From an uncultured Pelagibacteraceae bacterium (GTDB taxonomy: Bacteria; Pseudomonadota; Alphaproteobacteria; Pelagibacterales; Pelagibacteraceae), in assembly GCA_902546795.1 (NCBI GenBank), contig CACCLK010000007.1, positions 1 through 40,662 of the forward strand: a DNA stretch of 40,662 nucleotides. The letters are read 5' to 3'. How positions within the stretch are numbered: the stretch's first letter is position 1; every line of letters starts with the position of its first letter. Positions 25,867-33,557 of the stretch are shown in pieces. The notes under the pieces were generated by a model that had not been told where the DNA came from, searched no databases, and saw only the letters and a program-made list of their open reading frames with translations. A program made the translations under genes and the position numbers.

Positions 25867-27047
25867 TGAAAAAAATAGTTCTTGCTTATTCTGGTGGACT
25901 AGACACGTCAATAATTCTCAAATGGTTACAAAAAAACTTTAAAGCAGAAGTGATAGCTTACACGGCTGACATTGGTCAAAAAATAAATAGAAAAAAAATT
26001 ATTCAGAATGCAAAAAAACTTGGTGTAAAAAAAATAATAATCGAGAATTTAAAAAACACCTTTGTAAAAGAGTATATTTTTCCAATGCTTAGAGCGCATG
26101 CTATGTATGAGGGAAAATATTTGCTTGGAACTTCGATAGCGAGACCTTTAATAGGAAAAAGACAAATTGCTGTAGCAAAAAAATTTAAAGCTTTTGCAGT
26201 GTCACACGGATCTACAGGCAAAGGAAACGATCAAATTAGATTTGAATTAGCTTACTCTTTTTTTGGAAAAAAAATTAAGATAATCTCACCATGGAGAATA
26301 TGGAAATTGCAGTCTAGAACAGATTTAATAAAATATGCAAAGGACAACAAAATACCTATTCCTAAAGATAAAAAAGGATCACCGCCTTTTTCAGTGGACG
26401 ATAATATCTTTCACACATCAACTGAGGGAAAGATTTTGGAAAACCCAAGAAATAAAGCTCCAGAGCATATTTTTCAAAGAACAGTTTCATTAGAGAGAGC
26501 TCCATCAAAGCCTACAATTGTGAAAATTGGTTTTAAGAATGGTGACCCGATCTCAATAAATAATAAACAACTTAATCCCGAAAAGCTTTTGGAAAAACTT
26601 AATCTTATAGGTGGGAAAAATGGAGTAGGTAGAGTTGACTTAGTAGAAAATAGATTTCTTGGGATTAAATCTAGAGGCGTTTACGAAACGCCTGGAGGTG
26701 AAATTTTATACTTTGCACATAGAGCCATGGAGTCCGTAACATTAGATAAAGAGACTATGCACCAAAAAGAGAGAATTATGCCTATTTACTCCGAACTTGT
26801 TTATAACGGATATTGGTTTTCAAAAAAAAGACTGAAGCTTCAAAAGATAGTAGATAAAAAAAGAAACTTGGTGACGGGACAAGTTGTCCTAAAAATTTTT
26901 AAGGGTAATGTGATAATTTTGTCTAGAATTACAAACAATAAAGCTTATTCTATGAAAAAAGTATCATTTGAGGAAAACAAAACTTTTAAGAAAAGAAAAG
27001 TAGAAAATTTTATAAGATTTCACTCTAAACAGTTAAATAAAAGCTAA
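25866..27047 (+). CDS. argG: Argininosuccinate synthase
   Basis: Joins citrulline and aspartate using ATP in arginine synthesis; cytoplasmic. The ATP pyrophosphatase loop is AYSGGLDTSIILKWL near the N terminus, with SHGSTGKGNDQIRFE in the citrulline/aspartate site and ENRFLGIKSRGVYETPGG. I start at the ATG at 25866 (393 aa) instead of the track's TTG at 25857, because of the TAATG junction with the upstream gene. Length is normal. Confidence 0.96.
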   Translation: MKKIVLAYSGGLDTSIILKWLQKNFKAEVIAYTADIGQKINRKKIIQNAKKLGVKKIIIENLKNTFVKEYIFPMLRAHAMYEGKYLLGTSIARPLIGKRQIAVAKKFKAFAVSHGSTGKGNDQIRFELAYSFFGKKIKIISPWRIWKLQSRTDLIKYAKDNKIPIPKDKKGSPPFSVDDNIFHTSTEGKILENPRNKAPEHIFQRTVSLERAPSKPTIVKIGFKNGDPISINNKQLNPEKLLEKLNLIGGKNGVGRVDLVENRFLGIKSRGVYETPGGEILYFAHRAMESVTLDKETMHQKERIMPIYSELVYNGYWFSKKRLKLQKIVDKKRNLVTGQVVLKIFKGNVIILSRITNNKAYSMKKVSFEENKTFKKRKVENFIRFHSKQLNKS

Positions 27048-27069
27048 ATTTTTGGTAGATTAAAAATAG

Positions 27070-27456
27070 ATGAATAGTTCGATTCGAAATATACAGTTGG
27101 TTGCAGTAGTTGTAGTGCTGGTATCAACTATTATAGCATTCTTTCTTGAGATGAAAGAAATGTACGAGAACAAAGACATCACTTTAGCCGATTTGCTTTT
27201 AATGTTCATTTACATCGAGGTTATTGGTTTAGTGCGATCATATTGGGAAACTCAATCTGTAAGAATAACATATCCTTTGATAATTGCGATAACCGCTTTA
27301 GCGCGATTTATAATCTTGCAAGACAAAGAGAGTGATCCTGCTAATTTAATTTATATTTCTCTTGCGATTTTGATAGTTGCTATAGCCACTGTAATTATAA
27401 GATTTAGAAATAGTAAATTTTTAAAGTTAGATGGCAAAAAATCTAATGACATATAA
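27070..27456 (+). CDS. PsiE-family membrane protein
   Basis: Small four-helix inner-membrane protein of the phosphate-starvation-inducible PsiE family. Signature segments are DLLLMFIYIEVIGLVRSYW and YPLIIAITALARFIIL. Length 128 aa is typical. The molecular function of PsiE is not known, and no Pho-box-like repeat was noticed upstream in the 22-base gap after argG, so phosphate control is unproven here. Confidence 0.85.
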   Translation: MNSSIRNIQLVAVVVVLVSTIIAFFLEMKEMYENKDITLADLLLMFIYIEVIGLVRSYWETQSVRITYPLIIAITALARFIILQDKESDPANLIYISLAILIVAIATVIIRFRNSKFLKLDGKKSNDI

Positions 27457-27466
27457 TTGTTAAAAA

Positions 27467-28183
27467 ATGAGCAAAAAAATTTTAATTATTGGAGCAACTG
27501 GATCAGTTGGAAGCGCATTGTCCGGACTTCTTAAACAAGATGGAATTGATGCTCACTTGGTGGCAAAGAATAAAGATGAAGTTTCCAAACTATCAGATAA
27601 ATATGGCTTCAGCCACACATCGACAAGCGTACTGGACTCTGATTTTCTTGAAAAAATACATTCAGATCTAAATGATGTCGATATTCAAGGTCTAGCTTAT
27701 TGCGTTGGTTCGATTGATCTTAAACCTTTTAACTTAGTTACAAAAAAAGACTATCTTAATTGCTTTGATTTAAATTTTTTTCCTGTGATAGACCTTATAA
27801 AAAAATTTCAGGAAAACCTAAAAAAAAATAAATCTTCAATTGTTCTTTTTTCTACAATTGCAGTTAAACAAGGTTTTCCAAATCATAGTATCATATCACC
27901 AGTAAAAGCCTCTTTAGAAGGTTTAACTATATCTTTAGCATCAGAACTTGCACCCAACGTAAGAGTAAACTGTATTGCTCCAAGTTTAAGTAAATCTAAG
28001 ATGGCAGATAAAATGTTTAAAAATCCTAAAATCACAGAGGCTATAGCAAAGCAGCATCCTTTAAAAAGACTTGGTCAAGGGAAAGACTCTGCTGAGTTAG
28101 CTAAGTTCCTTTTATCGGATCACAGCTCCTGGATTACAGGTCAAGTAATTGGTGTTGATGGTGGTAGATCCTCTATAGGATAA
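27467..28183 (+). CDS. Short-chain dehydrogenase/reductase-like protein without catalytic tyrosine
   Basis: Rossmann-fold SDR protein of 238 aa. The nucleotide motif is IIGATGSVGSAL at the N terminus; LAYCVGSI replaces the NNAG stretch; the C-terminal VRVNCIAPSLSKSKM and WITGQVIGVDGG are classic SDR. The YxxxK active site reads ISPVK: the lysine is present but the tyrosine position is isoleucine, with Ser in the preceding beta strand (LFSTIA). It is thus either catalytically altered or uses another residue. Redox role and substrate are unknown. Confidence 0.85.
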   Translation: MSKKILIIGATGSVGSALSGLLKQDGIDAHLVAKNKDEVSKLSDKYGFSHTSTSVLDSDFLEKIHSDLNDVDIQGLAYCVGSIDLKPFNLVTKKDYLNCFDLNFFPVIDLIKKFQENLKKNKSSIVLFSTIAVKQGFPNHSIISPVKASLEGLTISLASELAPNVRVNCIAPSLSKSKMADKMFKNPKITEAIAKQHPLKRLGQGKDSAELAKFLLSDHSSWITGQVIGVDGGRSSIG

Positions 28184-28194
28184 TCAGGAAAGTT

Positions 28195-28383
28195 TTATTT
28201 TTTGACAACCCAGGCTCTATGGTAAAAATCATCTATATTTTTTTGAATTAAACCTTTAGCAATTTCATTAGCCTTTTTTTCATTATAAGGACCATAAATC
28301 TTTTTTGATTTTTCAACTAAAGTGTCAAACTTGTTAGGGTTTTTATGTGTGCCTTCTATGACAATATACTTATTTCTAATCAC
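28195..28383 (-). CDS. 62-aa conserved-looking small protein, unknown function
   Basis: A compact ORF filling the space between the SDR gene and msrA. The sequence has a beta strand KYIVIEGTHK, helical segments (FDTLVEKSKKIYG, EKKANEIAKGLIQKN) and an end FYHRAWVVKK, resembling small alphaproteobacterial proteins of the DUF4170 style, but I cannot confirm a family. The start is 20 bases from the divergent msrA start, so they share a promoter region. Confidence 0.6.
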   Translation of the reverse strand: MIRNKYIVIEGTHKNPNKFDTLVEKSKKIYGPYNEKKANEIAKGLIQKNIDDFYHRAWVVKK

Positions 28384-28403
28384 GTAATATACTTACAATA
28401 TAC

Positions 28404-28982
28404 ATGAAAAAAATTTTTATTATTATTGTCGCATCCTTTATTCTAAGTAAGGCCAGTTCAAACGAAGCGTACGAAAAAGCTTATTTTGCTGGTGGTTGTT
28501 TTTGGTGCGTTGAAGAATATTTTGATAAAGTTGAAGGCGTTGTTAAAACTATTTCAGGTTATTCTGGAGGACACACAAGAAATCCTACTTACCAAGAAGT
28601 AGTTAAAAATCAAACTGGTCACGTTGAGGTTGTTGAGGTAACCTATGATGCGACTAAAGTAAATTACTCTGAATTAGTTAAAGTTCATTTAAATAATATT
28701 GATCCTTTTGATAATGGTGGTCAGTTTTGTGATCGAGGAGAAAGTTACAAAGCAGTTATTTTCTTTAAAAACAATAAAGAGAGAACGATCATAGAAAAAT
28801 CTCTCAATAATATAGAGAAAAGATTTAAACGAAAAACTTATGTTCAAACAAAAAAATTTTCAATGTTTTATGGAGGTGAAGAATATCACCAAGATTATTA
28901 TCAAAGAAACTTTATAAATTATCTTATTTATAAAGCTAACTGTGGTAGAGAAAAAAAATTAGAAACAATATGGGAACAATAA
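28404..28982 (+). CDS. msrA: Peptide methionine sulfoxide reductase MsrA, exported form
   Basis: Reduces methionine S-sulfoxide in oxidised proteins. An N-terminal signal peptide (about 1-19, FIIIVASFILSKASS) indicates a periplasmic enzyme. The catalytic motif is AGGCFWCVEEYF with Cys32; Cys35 replaces the usual glycine of GCFWG. Also seen are ISGYSGG, GHVEVVEVTYD and EYHQDYYQ. C-terminal Cys near the end (ANCGREKK) could be a resolving residue. It overlaps the next gene by 13 bases. It belongs to a run of genes concerned with light or oxidative damage. Confidence 0.93.
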   Translation: MKKIFIIIVASFILSKASSNEAYEKAYFAGGCFWCVEEYFDKVEGVVKTISGYSGGHTRNPTYQEVVKNQTGHVEVVEVTYDATKVNYSELVKVHLNNIDPFDNGGQFCDRGESYKAVIFFKNNKERTIIEKSLNNIEKRFKRKTYVQTKKFSMFYGGEEYHQDYYQRNFINYLIYKANCGREKKLETIWEQ

Positions 28983-29428
28983 ATAGAATATTGATTTTTT
29001 TTGTTTTTATATGCCTACCAGTTAAGGCAGAGATGATTTTGCCAAATAAAGATTTTAAACCAATTGATGTAATAAAGATTCAACTTAATGCTCTTAAAAA
29101 AAACGATAGCCCAAAAAAAGATGCGGGTATTGAACAAACTTGGATTTTTGCTCATCCAATTAATAAAATGTACACAGGTCCATTAGAAAGATTTAAGATC
29201 ATGCTGAAAAGTGATGACTATAAATATTTAATAAATCACGTTTCTCACGAGATAAAACTTTTAAGAAATGAAAAAAATAAACATATGTTTAATGTATTGG
29301 TCTTATCAAATAAAAAAACTATTTACTCTTTTAACTGGTCCCTAGAAAAGGGAGATGAAAATAATTGTTTAGATTGTTGGTTTACTTCATCGGTTTCCAG
29401 ACCAATAAATATGGGGAACTCGATTTGA
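28970..29428 (+). CDS. Exported DUF4864-like protein
   Basis: 152-aa protein with an N-terminal signal peptide (ILIFFVFICLPVKA). The mature part contains DVIKIQLNALKKND and WIFAHPINKMYTGPLERFKIML, reminiscent of the DUF4864 pattern of a small NTF2-like/cystatin-like fold. Two cysteines near the C terminus (NNCLDCW) form a CxxC. Function unknown. It overlaps msrA and is followed by a gene starting within its stop codon, so all three are cotranscribed. Confidence 0.65.
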   Translation: MGTINRILIFFVFICLPVKAEMILPNKDFKPIDVIKIQLNALKKNDSPKKDAGIEQTWIFAHPINKMYTGPLERFKIMLKSDDYKYLINHVSHEIKLLRNEKNKHMFNVLVLSNKKTIYSFNWSLEKGDENNCLDCWFTSSVSRPINMGNSI

Positions 29429-29625
29429 AAAAACCACCATGGATATATCGGTATCTTATCATAGCGGCGATTTTAGTTTTGCCTCCATTTTTAAGTGCGC
29501 ATATAGGATCGATTTATCTTGGAACAGATAATGGAATTTTACTAGGTTTTTGTGTTGGTATCCCATGCGTGACTTTCGCAGCATGGAAACTTTATATAGA
29601 CGGATGGAGAGATGATGAGGATTAA
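29425..29625 (+). CDS. 66-aa two-helix membrane protein
   Basis: Small inner-membrane protein with helices around IIAAILVLPPFLSAHIG and ILLGFCVGIPCVTFAAW and an acidic tail DGWRDDED. No ATG start exists; the track start (29365) is itself a TTG lying inside the upstream gene. I favour TTG at 29425, which overlaps the preceding stop as TTGA. The stop overlaps the photolyase-like gene start by one base (TAATG). No family recognised. Confidence 0.65.
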   Translation: MKKPPWIYRYLIIAAILVLPPFLSAHIGSIYLGTDNGILLGFCVGIPCVTFAAWKLYIDGWRDDED

Positions 29626-30758
29626 TGAAATTTAAAATTACAAGAGAGGGAGCTGTAAAAGAACTTGATAATTTTATAGAGACAAATCTCAAAGATTACA
29701 GTTTTAAAAGAAACTTCGATTTTGGACCTAATGATAAGTCGAATGTATCCTGCTTATCTCCTTATATAACACACAGACTAATCACAGAATTTGAAGTAGC
29801 TAAAAAAGTCTTAGGAAAATATTCTTTTCAAAAAGTAGAAAAATTTATCCAAGAAATATTTTGGAGAGTTTACTGGAAGGGTTGGTTAGAACTAAGACCG
29901 CAAGTCTGGACAGATTTTATTGGGGACTTAAAGGATATTAAAGATGATAAAAATTATATGAAAGCTATAAATGGAGAAACGGAAATAAATTGTTTCAACG
30001 ATTGGGTAAGAGAACTTAAAGAAAATAATTATTTACATAATCATACCAGAATGTGGTTTGCTAGTATTTGGATATTTACGTTGAACTTACCTTGGCAAAA
30101 AGGTGCAGAATTCTTTATGAAGCATTTATTTGATGGTGATGCCGCATCTAACACATTAAGTTGGAGATGGGTTGCTGGCCTTCAAACTAAAGGAAAGCAC
30201 TATGTTGCTCAATCATGGAATATAAGCAAGTTCACTAACAATAAATATAATAATGTAAAACTAAATGAAAACGCTTTGCCTATAATAGATAAAAGAGAAT
30301 ATAAATTAAATCCACTTAATTTTGTTACAGAAGATAATTCAAATGAAAATTTATTAGTTTTTGAGAATGAATTAAACTTAGAAAATAAAAATTTAAAAAA
30401 ATATAAAAATATTTATTTGGTTTTACTAAGTAATGATGTTCGGAAGCTAAAACTTGAGCAGAAAGTGCTAGACTATAAATCACAGCTAGCTAATGATCAA
30501 AAAAAGAGATTAGATCAAATACAAATAATCGATGAAGCTGAATTCCAACCTGTAGTAGAAAAAATAAAATCTTTTGATGTAATTTACCCTTGTATTGGAG
30601 AAAATAATTCTTATCTAAATAGTATGAGAAAAAAACAAAATTTAAATTTAAACTTTGTTTTAAAAGATGAAGATAAATTCTCTTGGCAATTTTCAAATAA
30701 AGGTTATTTCAATTTTAAAAACAATATTCCTAAAATATTAAGTAAGCTAAATGTTTGA
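29625..30758 (+). CDS. Photolyase/cryptochrome-like FAD-domain protein lacking the N-terminal antenna domain
   Basis: The N-terminal 210 residues match the FAD-binding helical domain of DNA photolyases: SCLSPYITHRLIT (42-54), IQEIFWRVYWKGWLELRP (75-91), HNHTRMWFASIWIF, and DGDAASNTLSWRWVAGLQ (170-187). A normal photolyase has an alpha/beta antenna domain of about 130 residues before this; here the FAD domain begins at residue 1. The C-terminal part (about 240-377) has alternating strands and helices ending WQFSNKGYFNFKNNIPKIL, which might be a displaced Rossmann domain. Repair or sensor role is unknown. It overlaps the next gene by eight bases. Confidence 0.8.
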   Translation: MKFKITREGAVKELDNFIETNLKDYSFKRNFDFGPNDKSNVSCLSPYITHRLITEFEVAKKVLGKYSFQKVEKFIQEIFWRVYWKGWLELRPQVWTDFIGDLKDIKDDKNYMKAINGETEINCFNDWVRELKENNYLHNHTRMWFASIWIFTLNLPWQKGAEFFMKHLFDGDAASNTLSWRWVAGLQTKGKHYVAQSWNISKFTNNKYNNVKLNENALPIIDKREYKLNPLNFVTEDNSNENLLVFENELNLENKNLKKYKNIYLVLLSNDVRKLKLEQKVLDYKSQLANDQKKRLDQIQIIDEAEFQPVVEKIKSFDVIYPCIGENNSYLNSMRKKQNLNLNFVLKDEDKFSWQFSNKGYFNFKNNIPKILSKLNV

Positions 30759-31653
30759 AAACATATTAAAAAATCAAGATAAGATAGATCAAAAAAAATT
30801 TCATGCTTTTTTTATAGACTACTTATCGCAAAATAAAATTACTTTGACAAATTTTTGGGATCCAAAAGACTATGATTTAAAAAATTGTAAGCCATATATA
30901 TATTTCAACAAATTGAAGCAAAACAAAGCATCTAAAAGTAATTTGAGCATTATATTAAGCAAAATATATGAGCGGTATTTAGAATTTTTAGAAAATAATA
31001 AAATTATTAAACCAGACGATAAAAAAATTGAAAATGTTTTTATAAGCCGAGTTGATGAATTAGACCGAATTAAGTCATTTGATGCACTCTGGTTTCAATT
31101 TGCAACAGATCCTAATAAAACTTTAAAAGATGAAATTGAATGGGAATATTATTATTCAGATTTAAGACACAATATCCTTAAAATTTGTAATAAAAAAAAT
31201 TGGGATGAATTCAGTACAATTACCTTTCAGCCTCATATTCATAGAATCTTTCTTGCTGATTATTATGATATTGATAAAAAAAGTGACATTGAATCATTCG
31301 CACAAATATGTACACAAATTGATCACCTTTTGAACATTGATGGAAAGAAGTTCAAGGATACTGGAGATGCTATAAAGGGTAAATTTAAAGCTCAAACCGA
31401 ATTTGAAAAAATAAAGTCAAATATTTATTTAAAACAATCATTCTTAACACCTGTTTACCAACAAATTCCACAAACGAAAATTATCAGAATTATTATTTAT
31501 GTAGTCTACAGACTTTTTCTAGGAAGAAAAAGAAAGCTAAAAGATTATGTATTAGAAAATGAGAATAAAGCTTTAGATAATTTGGATATTGATCCTAAAA
31601 GCAAAACAAAATTTATCAAACAGTTTTTAAAATCAACTAATTTTACTATCTAA
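30751..31653 (+). CDS. Unknown 300-aa protein coupled to the photolyase-like gene
   Basis: I do not recognise this protein. It is soluble, very lysine/asparagine-rich and mainly helical, with a hydrophobic patch near residues 245-260 (IIRIIIYVVYRLFLG) that may be one membrane-associated helix. Notable segments are SFDALWFQFATDPNK and ITFQPHIHRIFLADYYDI. The start overlaps the photolyase-like gene by eight bases, so the two are translationally coupled and probably share a process. Codon use resembles its upstream neighbours. Confidence 0.7.
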   Translation: MFENILKNQDKIDQKKFHAFFIDYLSQNKITLTNFWDPKDYDLKNCKPYIYFNKLKQNKASKSNLSIILSKIYERYLEFLENNKIIKPDDKKIENVFISRVDELDRIKSFDALWFQFATDPNKTLKDEIEWEYYYSDLRHNILKICNKKNWDEFSTITFQPHIHRIFLADYYDIDKKSDIESFAQICTQIDHLLNIDGKKFKDTGDAIKGKFKAQTEFEKIKSNIYLKQSFLTPVYQQIPQTKIIRIIIYVVYRLFLGRKRKLKDYVLENENKALDNLDIDPKSKTKFIKQFLKSTNFTI

Positions 31654-31692
31654 GATTCACTTAATTTTTCGATTAAGTCTAATTCAGTCCTG

Positions 31693-31719
31693 ATTAAGAT
31701 AAATTAAGATAATTAAGAT
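31693..31719 (+). repeat. Three direct ATTAAGAT repeats upstream of the nuclease cassette
   Basis: ATTAAGAT occurs at 31693-31700, 31703-31710 and 31712-31719, spaced 10 and 9 bases apart, about one helix turn. A related ATTAAGTC at 31672 forms the right arm of a small hairpin (ACTTAAT 31659-31665 / ATTAAGT 31672-31678). Regular spacing suggests a protein-binding array or operator for the downstream genes; a chance AT-rich repeat is possible. Confidence 0.45.
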
Positions 31720-31756
31720 TTTTTACTCTCAAAACTCTGATTTAGTTTTTCCAATA

Positions 31757-31796
31757 CTTGATTTCTATAAATTTATAGAAATGTCAGGTTTTTTTT
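31757..31796 (+). terminator. Intrinsic terminator after the photolyase-like operon
   Basis: A perfect 20-base palindrome TTTCTATAAATTTATAGAAA (31762-31781) is extended by CTTGA (31757-31761) pairing with TCAGG (31784-31788, one G-T pair, TG bulge) and followed by eight Ts (31789-31796). This is a strong rho-independent terminator on the plus strand and separates the photolyase operon from the nuclease cassette. Confidence 0.7.
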
Positions 31797-31820
31797 AAAA
31801 ACTAATAAAAGGAGTTATTT

Positions 31821-32147
31821 ATGAAAAACATAAATACTACTACGGCTAAAAAGCCTCTATTGATTGAAAATAAGAAGAAAATAGAGGAAAAGTTCTTGGA
31901 TGTTTACGCTTGTTCGATAAACGTTTCACCTCAGGAATATAAAGCTGTAGATGAGTGGACACGTAGACTGTTCTTAAAAGCAGAGAAGTGTTTCACTCTT
32001 AAAAAGGGGTTGAATGCTATGGCAAATGTAGCTTTAACACCACCGCTAGTTATAGAGAAACAGGGTGATATTAAAAAATCATACCAGATCTATGTAATTG
32101 GTGTTTACGTCGAAGAAGTCATAAAACGGGAGGTGTTCAATGCCTAA
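31821..32147 (+). CDS. Unknown 108-aa protein, first gene of the nuclease cassette
   Basis: Small soluble protein of unrecognised family. The first 25 residues are lysine/threonine-rich; the rest looks like a helical region (EYKAVDEWTRRLFLKAEKCF, LKKGLNAMANVAL) followed by beta/helix KSYQIYVIGVYVEEVIKREV. A good ribosome-binding site (AAAGGAG) precedes the ATG by seven bases. Its stop overlaps the next gene's start by eight bases. It may be a DNA-binding or regulatory partner of the nucleases, which is only a guess from position. Confidence 0.75.
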   Translation: MKNINTTTAKKPLLIENKKKIEEKFLDVYACSINVSPQEYKAVDEWTRRLFLKAEKCFTLKKGLNAMANVALTPPLVIEKQGDIKKSYQIYVIGVYVEEVIKREVFNA

Positions 32148-32865
32148 AGATAATTGGACCTCTTGGTGTAGGTCTTCACACTTTCGTTTAGGTCATGCAA
32201 GTGTAACAATTCATAAAGATGGTATTTCTCTAAATGCCTCTTTAAATAAAATTGTTGATGTTGCTAAGTACCAAAACGTAAGAATTGATCTTAATCATCC
32301 TGATCCAGATTTAGCTACTAAAATAAAGTGTGAGCTAAACAATGATGAGGAGGATAAAAATAACTTCAAGATTATAAGAGCGCGTCATGTAGAAGATAAA
32401 AGACGCGGCTTTATTGCTTGTAGGAATTTGATTGATGGTCAACCCAAGTTGAAAAAGATCGGTCAAAAATTAAGGTCAGCAAGAAGAATAGAAGTAAAAG
32501 AATACGGAAAGGATAAATCATCTTTTACTTTTGATTTGCAGCCTGTCTGTGAATTATCAGTTGCTAATGCAGCTGATCTACCAGCTAAAGGTGGAATTTA
32601 CAGATACGTAGATAAATCAGAAATTGTTTACTACGGTAGAGCAAAGAATATCAAACTAAGGGCGAGAGACTCAATTAGGGATAATTGGGTTTACGACAAA
32701 ATTGAATATTCTTTGATCGATAGTGAGAGTGAGCAGGTTTTTTGGGAGTCTAAATTTTTAGATGAGTTTAAAGCCTCAAACAATCGTTTGCCTAGATACA
32801 ATCAATTATCTGGAACATCTATCATAAAACTTGAAAGTAGGAGGTCGGATGAGTCAGTTATTTAA
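32140..32865 (+). CDS. GIY-YIG domain nuclease with unknown N-terminal domain
   Basis: The C-terminal part (about 147-225) is a GIY-YIG nuclease: GIY at 152-154, YYG at 164-166, arginines in KLRAR (174, 176), the metal-binding Glu203 in FWESKF, and Asn221 in PRYNQLSG. The first 145 residues form an unrecognised domain with likely beta strands (HASVTIHKDGISLN, RIEVKEY, SFTFDLQP), perhaps for nucleic-acid binding. GGGAGGT precedes the ATG. The 3' end overlaps the PD-(D/E)XK gene by 17 bases. Arginine is often CGN here, while the neighbours use mainly AGA. Confidence 0.8.
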   Translation: MPKDNWTSWCRSSHFRLGHASVTIHKDGISLNASLNKIVDVAKYQNVRIDLNHPDPDLATKIKCELNNDEEDKNNFKIIRARHVEDKRRGFIACRNLIDGQPKLKKIGQKLRSARRIEVKEYGKDKSSFTFDLQPVCELSVANAADLPAKGGIYRYVDKSEIVYYGRAKNIKLRARDSIRDNWVYDKIEYSLIDSESEQVFWESKFLDEFKASNNRLPRYNQLSGTSIIKLESRRSDESVI

Positions 32866-33553
32866 ACTTGGACCATCAGACTTTGCTTTTTTGTGGAGTG
32901 AGTGTAAACGTTGCTTCTACTTGAAGGTAAAGCATAACCACCAACGTCCTCGAAGTATTATGCCTAAGATTTTCATCTCTATTGATGGTCTTATGAAAGA
33001 TTACTTCGAGCAAAAGTCACCAAAGGATATAGACAATAGTCTAAATGACGGTCATGTTGAATTTGGTGACAGGTGGATACAATCTAAACCTTACTTAGAT
33101 AAAAAAACTGGAAACAGATGTTTTATAAAAGGTAAAACAGATACTGTTCTTAGCTTTAACGATAACAGTTATGGTATTGTTGATTTTAAGACATCAAGTG
33201 TTAAAGATGACAATGTAGCAAAATATTCAAGACAACTACATGCATATACCTTAGCACTTGAAAATGCAGCACCTGGTAAACCTTCATTAAAACCAATTTC
33301 AAAGTTAGGTTTATTTATTGTTGAGCCAAAAAAACTCATCAAAAGTGAGAAAGATATTTACTCATTTGAGAATGAAGTTAGTTGGCAGGAAATTCAAAGA
33401 GATGACGAAGCATTTTTTGAATTCCTAAGAGAGGTAATGGCGGTGTTGTCTAGTGACAAGACACCTGCAGCTAATCCTTTCTGTTCACACTGTGATTATC
33501 TGAAGAGAAGTCAGGTAGATTTTGATAACATAAAAAATAGGATTGCATCCTAA
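32849..33553 (+). CDS. Cas4/RecB-like PD-(D/E)XK nuclease with four cysteines
   Basis: Start at the ATG at 32849 (234 aa), preceded by AGGAGG; the track start at 32831 is not supported. Nuclease motifs are GKTD (Asp98), VDFKTSS (Asp112, Lys114) and the RecB-type QxxxY in RQLHAY (Gln129, Tyr133). Cysteines come as CKRC (19, 22) and CSHC (212, 215), enclosing the nuclease core as in iron-sulfur Cas4/AddB proteins, though with a 2+2 rather than 1+3 spacing. No CRISPR array or cas1/cas2 is present, so a phage-type or repair exonuclease is more likely. Confidence 0.82.
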   Translation: MSQLFKLGPSDFAFLWSECKRCFYLKVKHNHQRPRSIMPKIFISIDGLMKDYFEQKSPKDIDNSLNDGHVEFGDRWIQSKPYLDKKTGNRCFIKGKTDTVLSFNDNSYGIVDFKTSSVKDDNVAKYSRQLHAYTLALENAAPGKPSLKPISKLGLFIVEPKKLIKSEKDIYSFENEVSWQEIQRDDEAFFEFLREVMAVLSSDKTPAANPFCSHCDYLKRSQVDFDNIKNRIAS

Positions 33554-33557
33554 ATTT

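Noticed and set aside
32849-33553. CRISPR-associated Cas4
   Set aside because: No cas1, cas2 or repeat array is in the window, and the cysteine spacing (2+2) differs from the usual Cas4 pattern.
31821-33553. Prophage or integrative element
   Set aside because: No integrase, structural phage genes, tRNA target or flanking direct repeats were found; only a small cassette is supported.
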